NCBI GenBank assembly: GCA_049601915.1
Contig: JBMYRB010000001.1
Location: forward strand, 1 to 64,000
Source of the DNA: UBA8079 sp049601915
GTDB taxonomy: Bacteria > Pseudomonadota > Alphaproteobacteria > UBA6615
Reading direction: 5' to 3'
DNA length: 64,000 bases
Made by a program: the position numbers and the translations under genes. A model generated the notes under the pieces. The model made no database searches and was not told where the DNA came from. It worked only from the letters and a program-made list of their open reading frames with translations. Positions within the stretch are counted from its first letter, which is position 1. Each line of letters opens with the position of its first letter. Below, one piece after another: positions 24,161 to 31,709 of this stretch.

Positions 24161-24937
24161 TTAGTTCGCCACGGGCAGGCCCTTATACCTGCGATACTCG
24201 TCCCACAGCCGATTTTTCAGCTCCGGGTCCGTTTCCTCGATCGCCGCCTGGCGAATCTGGGCCTCCAGCGCGCTGTCATTATCCGCCGGCGGGATATCTT
24301 CCGGTACCTTCCCGTTATTCTGTGTACGCGCCGCCTCCCGAACCGGTTCTTCGTCGGCCGCGCCGTCCTCGGGCGATGGGCTGCTCTCCGCATTCTCGGA
24401 GGGCGCCCATTTGCCGCCTGAGCTCGGAGCATTTGTGCCGGGCGTGGTGGCGGCGGTGACGGTCGGCTCATCGCCGGTCACATCGCTGGCCGCGCTGGAC
24501 GTGCCCGAGGGCGCCGGCGCGTCGAGCGGCGCGTCCGGCCCCGAGATATCACTCGCCGCGGTCGATGTTTCGCTGCCGTCCGATTCAGATCCGGCGGTTC
24601 CAGACCCGGAAACGCCACCGCCCGACGCGCCGGAACCCGTGCCGCCGCCACTGGCCCCACCGCCGGCGCGTTCGCTCTGGCATTCCTCGAACCGGCTCAA
24701 CGAGCGCTGAAAGGCGCGGTCCATCCGCGCGATCCGTTCCTCGCGGGTCAGGTTCGCGTCGTCGGTATAGTCGACGGTCACCTCGGTGCAGTCATGGGAC
24801 AGCGTGCCGGCATCGCGGCTGGCAGACCCGTTCGAAGACGTGGTCGATTGCGCCCCGGCCGGACCTGCCGCCAGCGCCAGCAGGCAGGCAAGCGCCGCCG
24901 CGGTCGTCGGCGTTGCAAAATTCGGCCGGTTCGTCAT
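24161..24937 (-). CDS. Secreted Gly/Ser/Thr-rich protein, first gene of the VWA/channel operon
   Basis: The 258-residue protein has a signal peptide (residues 1-30, cleavage after AGA) and a short conserved-looking region with a possible disulfide (DCTEVTVDYTDDANLTREER, then RFEECQSE). A long low-complexity linker of G, S, T, A, D and P follows (about 93-205), then a charged helical C-terminus (EAQIRQAAIEETDPELKNRL). The ATG at 24937 is preferred because the signal peptide starts there and GGGAG lies seven bases upstream. Function is unknown; the linker looks able to span the periplasm. Confidence 0.7.
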   Translation of the reverse strand: MTNRPNFATPTTAAALACLLALAAGPAGAQSTTSSNGSASRDAGTLSHDCTEVTVDYTDDANLTREERIARMDRAFQRSLSRFEECQSERAGGGASGGGTGSGASGGGVSGSGTAGSESDGSETSTAASDISGPDAPLDAPAPSGTSSAASDVTGDEPTVTAATTPGTNAPSSGGKWAPSENAESSPSPEDGAADEEPVREAARTQNNGKVPEDIPPADNDSALEAQIRQAAIEETDPELKNRLWDEYRRYKGLPVAN

Positions 24938-25078
24938 GCCGATACTCCCATCCAGATACGCGTCCCGCGATGTTACCGCCATCGCTTCGGCATGCCCAAC
25001 ATGAGCCGCCGGATACCATGGAAGCGCCGAAATAAGGCGAATTTCCGGCACGTACGCTTAAACTATCGCCGCCAATCC

Positions 25079-25107
25079 TTGGCTTTTCGCGCAATCCCGT
25101 GCTAGAA
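25079..25107 (+). promoter_or_regulatory. Likely promoter of rpsU
   Basis: TTGGCT at 25079-25084 and CTAGAA at 25102-25107 are separated by 17 bases, a fair match to alphaproteobacterial housekeeping promoters. The start codon region lies about 75 bases downstream. The divergent operon starts at 24937 on the other strand. Confidence 0.45.
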
Positions 25108-25181
25108 GGCGCCTCCCCGTTGGGGACGGCACCGAAAACCGCGAATTTATGCGGGTTTCAGGCTGAAATGTGCGGAAGGGG

Positions 25182-25397
25182 GTGATTCCTATCGTCCAGG
25201 TCGTAGTTAGAGACAATAATGTCGACCAGGCGCTGAAAGCGCTGAAGAAGAAGATGCAGCGCGAAGGCGTATTTCGCGAGATGAAGCTCCGGCGCTCCTA
25301 TGAGAAACCGTCGGAAAAGCGCGCTCGTGAAAAGGCGGAAGCGGTTCGCCGGGCTCGGAAGCTCGCGCGCAAACGCAAGGAACGCGAGGGCTTCTAG
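25182..25397 (+). CDS. rpsU: 30S ribosomal protein S21
   Basis: The protein of about 70 residues is S21: VQVVVRDNNVDQALKALKKK, then REGVFREMKLRRSYEKPSEK and a basic arginine-lysine tail. It binds 16S rRNA in the 30S platform and helps recognise mRNA. The start is unusual. GTG at 25182 would add VIP before the family sequence but overlaps its own ribosome site (AAGGGGG, 25176-25182). ATC at 25191 lies eight bases after that site and coincides with the first methionine of most S21 proteins (M-VQV). An ATG at 25170 precedes the site. The gene ends at a bidirectional terminator. Confidence 0.92.
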   Translation: MIPIVQVVVRDNNVDQALKALKKKMQREGVFREMKLRRSYEKPSEKRAREKAEAVRRARKLARKRKEREGF

Positions 25398-25431
25398 CCC
25401 CGCGACAACACCTCCTGTTTTCAGGAAAAAG

Positions 25432-25463
25432 AAAACGCACGACCTTATCGGGTCGTGCGTTTT
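25432..25463. terminator. Bidirectional intrinsic terminator between rpsU and pntB
   Basis: A perfect 13-base stem AAAACGCACGACC / GGTCGTGCGTTTT closes a six-base loop. The T-run ends the rpsU transcript, and the mirror A-run gives T's on the minus strand, so it can also end the pntB transcript. It lies 35 bases after rpsU and 48 bases after pntB. Confidence 0.9.
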
Positions 25464-25510
25464 GCGTTTCTGGTATGCGGTGCGTCGATCGCACCCGGGC
25501 GAACCGCGGC

Positions 25511-26914
25511 CTAGTGGCCGCCGCCCTTCAGCGCCTTGACGATGTCCTCGCACATCTTCTTGGCGTCGGCGAACAGCATCATCGTGTTGTCTTCATAGAA
25601 GAGCGGGTTGTCCACACCGGCATAACCCGATGCGAGCGAGCGCTTGATGAACAGCACCGTGCCCGATTCCTCGACGTTCAGCACCGGCATCCCGTAGATC
25701 GGGCTCGACTTGTCGGTCTTGGCCGCCGGGTTGGTGATGTCGTTGGCGCCGATGACGAAGGTCACGTCGGTGGATGAGAAGTCGGAATTAATCTCGTCCA
25801 GCTCGAACACCACGTCATAGGGCACGCTCGCCTCGGCAAGCAGCACGTTCATGTGGCCCGGCATGCGGCCGGCCACGGGGTGGATCGCGTAGCGAACGTC
25901 CACGCCCTTCTCTTCCAGGACCTGTGCCATCTCGGCCAGCGCATGCTGCGCCTGGGCCACGGCCATGCCGTAACCCGGCACGATGATGACCTTGGTCGCC
26001 TGCTCCATGATGAAGGCCGCGTCGTCGGCCGCACCCTGGCGCACCGTCCGGTCGCCGAGATCTTCCATGCCCGGTGCCGCGGTCTCGCCGCCGAAGCCGC
26101 CCAGGATCACGTTGAAGAAGGACCGGTTCATGCCCTTGCACATGACGTAACTCAGGATCGCACCCGACGACCCGACCAGCGCGCCGACGATAATCAGTGC
26201 GGGGTTGGCCAGGGTGAAGCCGATGCCTGCGGCCGCCCAACCGGAATAGGAGTTCAGCATCGATACGACGACGGGCATGTCCGCCCCGCCGATCGGCACG
26301 ATGATCAGCACACCGACCACAAGCGAGATCGCGACGATTGTCCAGAAGGCCGTGTCGGACTGGGCGATGGTCAGCCAGATCACACAGGCGACCAGTGCAA
26401 TGCCGAGCCCCAGATTGACCATATGCTGGCCCGGGAAGACCAGCGGCTTGCCCGGCAGGATGCCCTGCAGCTTGCCGAAGGCGATGATCGAGCCGGTGAA
26501 GGTGATCGCGCCGATGGCCGTGCCGATCGACATCTCGACCAGGCTGGCGACCTTGATGTCGCCGACCGTGCCGATACCGTAGGCCTCGGGCGAGAAGAAG
26601 GCCGCGCCGGCGACAAACACCGCGGCAAGGCCAACCAGCGAATGGAACGCGGCGACGAGCTGCGGCAGCGCGGTCATGGCGATCTTCAGCGCGATGACCG
26701 CACCCAGCGCACCGCCGATAGCGATGCCGAGAGCGATCGTGCCGAAAGAGGAAACGCTCGGTAGCGTCAGGGTGGTGAGGATGGCGATGACCATACCCGT
26801 GACGCCGTAGATGTTGCCCATGCGCGCGGTCTTCGGCGAGCTGAGCCCACGGAGCGCCATGATGAAACAGACGCTGGCGATCAGATATGCAAATGCTGTC
26901 AGGGAAGCGGACAT
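25511..26914 (-). CDS. pntB: NAD(P) transhydrogenase subunit beta
   Basis: The 467-residue inner-membrane subunit carries domain II helices in residues 1 to about 260 and the NADP-binding domain III in the C-terminal 190 residues. Recognisable parts are KVIIVPGYGMAVAQAQHAL, the domain III Rossmann loop, and VDVRYAIHPVAGRMPGHMNVLLAEA with IGANDITNPAA. The enzyme uses the proton gradient to reduce NADP with NADH. It is the last gene of a three-gene unit, 13 bases after pntAB. Confidence 0.95.
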   Translation of the reverse strand: MSASLTAFAYLIASVCFIMALRGLSSPKTARMGNIYGVTGMVIAILTTLTLPSVSSFGTIALGIAIGGALGAVIALKIAMTALPQLVAAFHSLVGLAAVFVAGAAFFSPEAYGIGTVGDIKVASLVEMSIGTAIGAITFTGSIIAFGKLQGILPGKPLVFPGQHMVNLGLGIALVACVIWLTIAQSDTAFWTIVAISLVVGVLIIVPIGGADMPVVVSMLNSYSGWAAAGIGFTLANPALIIVGALVGSSGAILSYVMCKGMNRSFFNVILGGFGGETAAPGMEDLGDRTVRQGAADDAAFIMEQATKVIIVPGYGMAVAQAQHALAEMAQVLEEKGVDVRYAIHPVAGRMPGHMNVLLAEASVPYDVVFELDEINSDFSSTDVTFVIGANDITNPAAKTDKSSPIYGMPVLNVEESGTVLFIKRSLASGYAGVDNPLFYEDNTMMLFADAKKMCEDIVKALKGGGH

Positions 26915-26927
26915 GTCTTGCGCTCTG

Positions 26928-27335
26928 CTACTTCTTCGCGCGGAACATCGAGAGCATACGCTGCGTCACGATAAACCCGCCAAATATGTTCACCGATGCG
27001 AGGATCACGGCGATGAACCCGAAAGTCTTTGAAATGTTCCACTCGCCTGGTCCGGCCGCGATCAGCGCACCGACGATGATCACCGACGAAATCGCGTTGG
27101 TGACGGCCATGAGCGGCGAATGCAGCGCCGGGGTGACGCTCCAGACCACGTAGTAACCGACGAAACAGGCCAGCACGAACACGGTGAACAGGAACACGAA
27201 GGGGTCGCCGCCGGCCGCGGTTTGTGTCAGGGCGATTTGTGTCGCGTCCTGCGCCAGCGCACCGGCGCGCTCGGCAATGCCCTGCGCGTCATTGGCAAGC
27301 TGAGCAGCGCTTTCAGCTAGGGTCGAAGGATCCAT
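26928..27335 (-). CDS. pntAB: NAD(P) transhydrogenase subunit alpha 2
   Basis: This 135-residue membrane protein is the separate second part of the alpha subunit, as is usual in alphaproteobacteria. It has three to four hydrophobic helices: FVFLFTVFVLACFVGYYVVW, TNAISSVIIVGALIAAG and FIAVILASVNIFGGF, with the family ending FIVTQRMLSMFRAKK. Alanine- and glutamine-rich residues 1-40 form a leader helix. It lies two bases after pntAA and forms the proton channel with PntB. Confidence 0.93.
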   Translation of the reverse strand: MDPSTLAESAAQLANDAQGIAERAGALAQDATQIALTQTAAGGDPFVFLFTVFVLACFVGYYVVWSVTPALHSPLMAVTNAISSVIIVGALIAAGPGEWNISKTFGFIAVILASVNIFGGFIVTQRMLSMFRAKK

Positions 27336-27337
27336 GG

Positions 27338-28564
27338 TCAGGCTCCCGGCTCGGATGAAGTTTCGTCGTCCGCCGCATCATCCGCTTCGGGAGCGGGGGC
27401 GGGCGGTGTCTCGTCTTTCGGCAGCAAGGCCGGATGCACGATCTTGCCGTCACGCGTCAGGCAGGTGCCGACAATGATCTCGTCTTCCCAGTCGACGGTG
27501 ATCTTCTTTTCGTCCTTGTCGACCAGCAACTCGATGAAGTTCTGCAAGTTGCGCGCATAGAGCGCGGAGGTATCCGCGGCGAGCTGCGAGGGCAGATTGA
27601 GTTCGGCCAGGATAATCACGCCGTTGTCGGTGACATGGCGCTCACCGGGCTTGGTCTGGGTGCAGTTGCCACCCTGCTCGGCCGCGATATCGACGATCAC
27701 CGAGCCCGGCTTCATCGAGGCGACCATATCGTCATTGACCAGCACCGGTGCGGGACGTCCCGGGATCAAGGCTGTCGTGATGACGATGTCCTGATCCTTG
27801 ATGTGATCGGCGATCAGCTCGGCCTGGCGACGCTTGTAATCGTCGGACATTTCCTTGGCGTAACCGCCGGCGGTCTGCCCGGTGTCCCCCTCATCGGGCT
27901 CCACCATCACAAAGGCCGCACCGAGGCTCGCCACTTCTTCCTTGGCCGCCATACGCACGTCGGTGGCCGACACGATCGCGCCCATCCGGCGCGCGGTGGC
28001 AATGGCCTGAAGACCCGCAACACCCGCACCCATCACGAACACTTTCGCCGGGTTGATCCGGCCGGCAGCGGTCATCAGCATCGGCATGCCGCGGCCGTAA
28101 TTCGCCGCACCGTCAATCACCGCCTTATAGCCGGTCAGATTGGATTGGGAGCTCAGTACGTCCATCGACTGGGCGCGGCTGATGCGCGGCAGCATTTCCA
28201 TGGCAAATGCGGTGACGTTGCCCTTCGCATAGGCCTCGACGCCAGCCGGATCCCCATACGGGTTTTGCAACGCGATCAGAATCGCACCGTCGGGGATGTC
28301 GCCCATCCCGTCGTCACCGTCCGCCGCGGTCAACGGGCGCTGGACCTTGAGCACAATATCGGCCCCCGCCAGCGCATCGGCGCGTGACGCCGCAACGGTC
28401 GCCCCGGCATCGCTGTACTGCGCGTCTGAAATTGATGCTCCCTCGCCGGCGCCGCTCTCGACGCTCACGTCGAAGCCCCACTGGAGGTAGCGTTTGATCG
28501 TATCTGGGGTCGCGGCCACGCGGCGTTCGTGCGGGCGGCGTTCCTTTGCAATCGCGATCTTCAT
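27338..28564 (-). CDS. pntAA: NAD(P) transhydrogenase subunit alpha 1 (NAD-binding)
   Basis: The 408-residue soluble subunit binds NAD(H). It starts MKIAIAKERRPHERRVAATPDT as in the alanine dehydrogenase/PNT family and has the nucleotide loop VFVMGAGVAGLQAIATARRMGA, then RQAELIADHIKDQDIVITTALIPG and SVIVDIAAEQGGNC. An acidic, proline-rich C-terminus follows. The ATG at 28564 is chosen by homology and the preceding GAGG. A hairpin at 28616-28636 lies upstream in the leader. Confidence 0.95.
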   Translation of the reverse strand: MKIAIAKERRPHERRVAATPDTIKRYLQWGFDVSVESGAGEGASISDAQYSDAGATVAASRADALAGADIVLKVQRPLTAADGDDGMGDIPDGAILIALQNPYGDPAGVEAYAKGNVTAFAMEMLPRISRAQSMDVLSSQSNLTGYKAVIDGAANYGRGMPMLMTAAGRINPAKVFVMGAGVAGLQAIATARRMGAIVSATDVRMAAKEEVASLGAAFVMVEPDEGDTGQTAGGYAKEMSDDYKRRQAELIADHIKDQDIVITTALIPGRPAPVLVNDDMVASMKPGSVIVDIAAEQGGNCTQTKPGERHVTDNGVIILAELNLPSQLAADTSALYARNLQNFIELLVDKDEKKITVDWEDEIIVGTCLTRDGKIVHPALLPKDETPPAPAPEADDAADDETSSEPGA

Positions 28565-28615
28565 GATGTGAAGAACCTCGGTTCGAACCAACATGTGCGG
28601 GGCCGGTCGGCACCT

Positions 28616-28636
28616 GCACCGTGCACCTGACGGTGC
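28616..28636. repeat. Hairpin upstream of pntAA
   Basis: GCACCGT (28616-28622) and ACGGTGC (28630-28636) pair around a seven-base loop. No T-run follows on either strand. It lies between the broken flavin reductase gene and pntAA and could be a weak terminator of the former or part of the pnt leader. Confidence 0.35.
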
Positions 28637-28739
28637 GGGGGGGGAATATGCCGCGCTGCAGCACGGAGGGCAAGCCGCATCAGGACGCTATTTTCTCGTC
28701 ATTTCGGACCACTGAAATGGTCACGCGCGGTGTTTGGAC

Positions 28740-29243
28740 TCAGCCGCCGTAAAAGACGTTGTCCCCGAGCTCATTCATATGCAGCCCGGCCACATCTGGA
28801 CGTCCCTCGATGGGCAGCTTGGCTTCCGCATTGATCACCTCGCCAAGCACCAGGTGATGATCGCCATGGGCGATAACGTCGACGAGCTTGCACTCGATAT
28901 TTGCCGGCGCGTTATCCAGAATCGGCGCGCCGGTTGTGCCGTCCTGATAAGCCTCTCCATTGATGGTCCCGTCATCAGCGTTCGCGGGCTTGAAGAAAGC
29001 GAACGCGAATCCCTACTGACCCTTGCCCAGGAAATTAAGGGCGAAGTGGCCCGCTTCCGTGATGACGTTCAAAGGGCCGGAATCCGCTTTCAACGCGATG
29101 GCAACCAACGGCGGCTCGAATGAGGTCTGTGTCATCCAGTTAACGGTCGCCGCCGCGACCTCCCCGGTCGCAGTTTTGGCGGTCACCACATAGATCCCGC
29201 AGGGGATGATGCGCAGCACGGTTTTCTTGGTGTCCGGGTCCAT
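28740..29243 (-). pseudogene. Flavin reductase-like protein (DIM6/NTAB family) with in-frame amber stop
   Basis: The frame begins MDPDTKKTVLRIIPCGIYVVTAKT after a strong ribosome site (AAGGAG) and reads ATVNWMTQTSFEPPLVAIAL and HFALNFLGKGQ, all typical of FMN-binding flavin reductases. A TAG at 29013-29015 then interrupts it, after which the same frame continues without further stops to 28740: FAFAFFKPANADDG, IECKLVDVIAHGDHHLVLGEV and GLHMNELGDNVFYGG. The whole unit would be about 167 residues, a normal length. A CAG-to-TAG change is the simplest explanation. TAG also ends many intact genes here, so general recoding is unlikely. Confidence 0.8.
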
Positions 29244-29432
29244 TGGTATTCAAGCTCCTTTCGGCCGATTCGCATGACGATAGCTGCGACACGCGCAGCC
29301 CCACTCACAGGTCCATCACACCCCACTCATACGCCGCCCGTCGGTACGGGCGTCTGACCTGGATCAATTCGGCGTCGGCGCCCTTCACGTAAGTTCCCCT
29401 CCGGGCAACCGCGAAACGAACAGGAGCAAAAA

Positions 29433-29873
29433 ATGTCCCTCAGCACGCTGGACCATTGTTTGATCCGAACGGTCAAGCTCGACGAAACAAGGGATTTCTA
29501 TGTCGACCTCCTCGGGATGATCGACGGTGACCGACCTGATTTCGACTTTCCCGGCAACTGGCTTTATGTCGACGGCAAGCCGGTCGTGCATCTGGTCGGG
29601 GTGGACCCGGAGGACCCATCGGGCCTGATCGAGTATCTCGGCGGGGACATCGATGCCGCCACGCTTGACGGGTCGGGCGGGTTCGGCGCGTTCGATCATG
29701 TTGCGTTCCGGGCGAAAGACCCCGAGAAGCTGATGGCCAGGCTCGAGAAACAGGGCGTGCGCTTTCGCGAGCGCAAGGTCCCCGACCTCGACCTGTTCCA
29801 GATCTTCATCGAGGATCCGAACGGGATCACGGTAGAGCTGAACTATTTCGCCGACGAACAGGTCGCGGCGTAG
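29433..29873 (+). CDS. VOC-family (glyoxalase/dioxygenase superfamily) protein
   Basis: The 146-residue protein folds as two beta-alpha-beta-beta-beta modules. Potential metal ligands are His8 (TLDHCLIRT), His about 50 (GKPVVHLVG), His about 87 (FDHVAFRAKD) and Glu about 134 (GITVELNYF). The ending IFIEDPNGITVELN is the VOC signature. The substrate is unknown; candidates include methylglyoxal-like aldehydes or ring-cleavage substrates. The preceding 190 bases hold no gene. Confidence 0.82.
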   Translation: MSLSTLDHCLIRTVKLDETRDFYVDLLGMIDGDRPDFDFPGNWLYVDGKPVVHLVGVDPEDPSGLIEYLGGDIDAATLDGSGGFGAFDHVAFRAKDPEKLMARLEKQGVRFRERKVPDLDLFQIFIEDPNGITVELNYFADEQVAA

Positions 29874-29985
29874 GCCCCGACGGCGCACCGTGCGGCGCCG
29901 GGACTTGTGAACCCGCAAACCGGACTGCTAGTCAGGAGGGAGCGGAGCTATCCATCGCGCCGTGTCAGTATCTGGGGAAACCGCC

Positions 29986-30396
29986 ATGTCCGACAACGTC
30001 ATTCTGAAATTCGATGAGACCCCGACCCTCGAGCGGGGCGGCGGTGTGGCCAGCACGCCGTTGGTCATTCCGAAAGTACGCCCCGATGCGGCCTTTACCA
30101 CCGGCATCAGTTCCTTCCCCGTCGGACAGGCGGCCCCGCTGCACAAACATAATTGTGACGAGCAGGTCACGCTCCTGTCAGGCCGTGCCGAGGTCGAGAT
30201 CGACGGGGAGACGACCGAACTCAAGGCTTACGACACGACCTATGTGACGGCCGGCGTCGAGCATTGCTTCCGCAACATCGGCGACGAACCGATGGTGATC
30301 CTCTGGATCTACGGCTCCAACAAGGTCACGCGCACCTTCGCCGGCTCCGACGAGGAGGTGCCCCACCTGTCCGACGCGGATATGCTGGTGCGCTAG
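29986..30396 (+). CDS. Cupin-domain protein
   Basis: The 136-residue protein is a single small cupin barrel. The metal-site motifs are PLHKHNCDEQVTLLSGRAEVEI (HxH, with E) and VEHCFRNIGDEPMVILWIYG. The ATG at 29986 is selected because the conserved part starts soon after it. No enzymatic role can be assigned. It precedes the MFS gene by only 16 bases and is probably cotranscribed. Confidence 0.82.
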   Translation: MSDNVILKFDETPTLERGGGVASTPLVIPKVRPDAAFTTGISSFPVGQAAPLHKHNCDEQVTLLSGRAEVEIDGETTELKAYDTTYVTAGVEHCFRNIGDEPMVILWIYGSNKVTRTFAGSDEEVPHLSDADMLVR

Positions 30397-30412
30397 CACT
30401 AGGTAGATCGCC

Positions 30413-31600
30413 ATTCTCCGCCGCCCGCCAACGATTCCGCTGCTGACCGTTCTGATTTCGAGCAGCGCGATTGCCTATAATCTATTCCTGCCCTCGATCC
30501 CCGACATCGGGCGGGCGTTCGACGTCCCCTCGACCACGGTCCAGGGGTCCCTGATCGCCTTCCTGATTCCCTACGCGATCGCACAGCTCTTCTATGGCGG
30601 CGTATCCGATCGATTCGGCCGCCGCCCGACCCTGCTTTGGGGCCTCGCCATCTACACGATCGCCAGCCTCGTCTGCGCCGGCTCGACCTCGATGACGATG
30701 CTGATCTTCGCACGCATGGCGCAGGGCGTCGGGGCCGCGGGGTCGATGGTGATGGTCCGCTCGATCGTCCGCGACCTGTATGACCGCAAGCGGTCCGCCC
30801 GAGCGCTGGCCATCATCTCGACCGTCATGGTCTTCGCGCCCGCGACTGCGCCCGCCATCGGCGGTTATCTCCACACCCAGTTCGGCTGGCAGGCGTCGTT
30901 CATTTTCCTCGCCCTCATGGGGGCCGCGCTGTTCACCTATTGCGCGCTGCGCATGGCGGAAACCAATGTTGTCCAGGGGGCGGATCTGCTCGGCAACATC
31001 CGTGCGCTCGCGAGCGGCTACCGGGTGCTGATTGGTGAGCGTACATTCGTCGCCTACAGCCTCAATATCGGCTTCATCGCCAGCGGCATGTTCGCCTGGT
31101 TCGCCGGCGTCCCCGTTGTCCTGATCGACAATTACGGTGTCGCGCCGGACCGGTTCGGCTATCTCATGCTCACTGGCACGCTGGGGGCCTTCTTCGGCTA
31201 TGCCAGCGCCATCTGGCTAACCGGAAAGCTCGGCGTGAACCGGATGATCGTGCTGGGCACCTTCATCGGGTTGCTCGGCGCGGGCCTGTATCTGGCGTTA
31301 CCACTCGCCGGGGTGCTGACACCCCTGGCCGCGATCGCGCCCATGTCCTTGTTCGGGATCGGCCTGGCCATCGCCTTCCCGTCCGTCATGGCCGCCGCGG
31401 TGAGCGTCCGGCCCGACTATGCGGGCACGGCCGCCTCGATCAACGGGCTGGTGCAATACGGTACGGCAGCGCTGGCCACATTGCTGGTCGGCGCCCTGTC
31501 GAGCACCAGCCATCTCCCCCTGGCGTGGGTCATATTCGGCACCCAGTCACTCGCCATGATCGCCGCCTGGGTCGGCTGGCGGGGACGGCCGGCGGAGTAG
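30413..31600 (+). CDS. MFS transporter, Bcr/CflA drug-efflux family, non-standard start
   Basis: The full 395-residue frame has twelve hydrophobic segments and the family marks SIPDIGRAFDVPSTTVQGSL, the loop 2-3 motif GGVSDRFGRRPTLL and ARMAQGVGAAGSMVMVRSIV, DLYDRKRSARALAI. It probably exports drugs or metabolites. The first ATG in frame (30692) would delete three membrane helices, including the essential GGxSDRxGRR loop. Between the stop at 30404 and this ATG there is no ATG, GTG or TTG. ATT at 30413, with AGG nine bases upstream, or ATC at 30407 are the only near-cognate starts at the right place. Either a rare codon is used or the start has been lost. Confidence 0.75.
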   Translation: MLRRPPTIPLLTVLISSSAIAYNLFLPSIPDIGRAFDVPSTTVQGSLIAFLIPYAIAQLFYGGVSDRFGRRPTLLWGLAIYTIASLVCAGSTSMTMLIFARMAQGVGAAGSMVMVRSIVRDLYDRKRSARALAIISTVMVFAPATAPAIGGYLHTQFGWQASFIFLALMGAALFTYCALRMAETNVVQGADLLGNIRALASGYRVLIGERTFVAYSLNIGFIASGMFAWFAGVPVVLIDNYGVAPDRFGYLMLTGTLGAFFGYASAIWLTGKLGVNRMIVLGTFIGLLGAGLYLALPLAGVLTPLAAIAPMSLFGIGLAIAFPSVMAAAVSVRPDYAGTAASINGLVQYGTAALATLLVGALSSTSHLPLAWVIFGTQSLAMIAAWVGWRGRPAE

Positions 31601-31612
31601 ACACCCAAATCA

Positions 31613-31634
31613 TTATTTATCAAATGATAAATTA
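31613..31634. promoter_or_regulatory. Palindromic operator, copy 1
   Basis: The site reads TTATTTATCA, AA, TGATAAATTA: two ten-base arms, one mismatch from a perfect palindrome. It lies just upstream of the minus-35 box TTGACA (31636-31641). A second, perfect copy starts 46 bases downstream. It is AT-rich in a GC-rich genome, so it stands out. It probably binds the TetR protein encoded at 32785. Confidence 0.8.
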
Positions 31635-31635
31635 A

Positions 31636-31664
31636 TTGACACGGGCAAGCCGGATTGCTTATTT
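31636..31664 (+). promoter_or_regulatory. Promoter of the oxygenase/TetR pair
   Basis: TTGACA at 31636-31641 is a perfect minus-35 box. Seventeen bases later, TTATTT at 31659-31664 is a usable minus-10 box that lies inside operator copy 2. A repressor bound to both operators would cover the promoter. Confidence 0.6.
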
Positions 31665-31680
31665 ATCAAATGATAAATAA
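31659..31680. promoter_or_regulatory. Palindromic operator, copy 2 (perfect)
   Basis: The arms TTATTTATCA and TGATAAATAA are perfect inverted copies around AA. The site overlaps the predicted minus-10 box and ends 29 bases before the oxygenase start. With copy 1 it flanks the minus-35 box, a standard repression layout. Confidence 0.85.
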
Positions 31681-31709
31681 CGAACCATCCGTAATCCGAG
31701 AGACGAAAA

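Noticed and set aside
16374..24937. Whether the VWA/channel operon is a Zorya defence system or a Tol-Pal locus
   Set aside because: There is a MotA-like subunit, but no OmpA-type ZorB, no ZorC/ZorD helicase or nuclease, and no TolA, TolB or Pal. The VWA partners and FGE/PEGA proteins do not fit either system.
29353..29375. Possible second FNR site (CTGAC-CTGG-ATCAA) upstream of the VOC gene
   Set aside because: Only one half matches the consensus and the other has two mismatches, so it may be chance.
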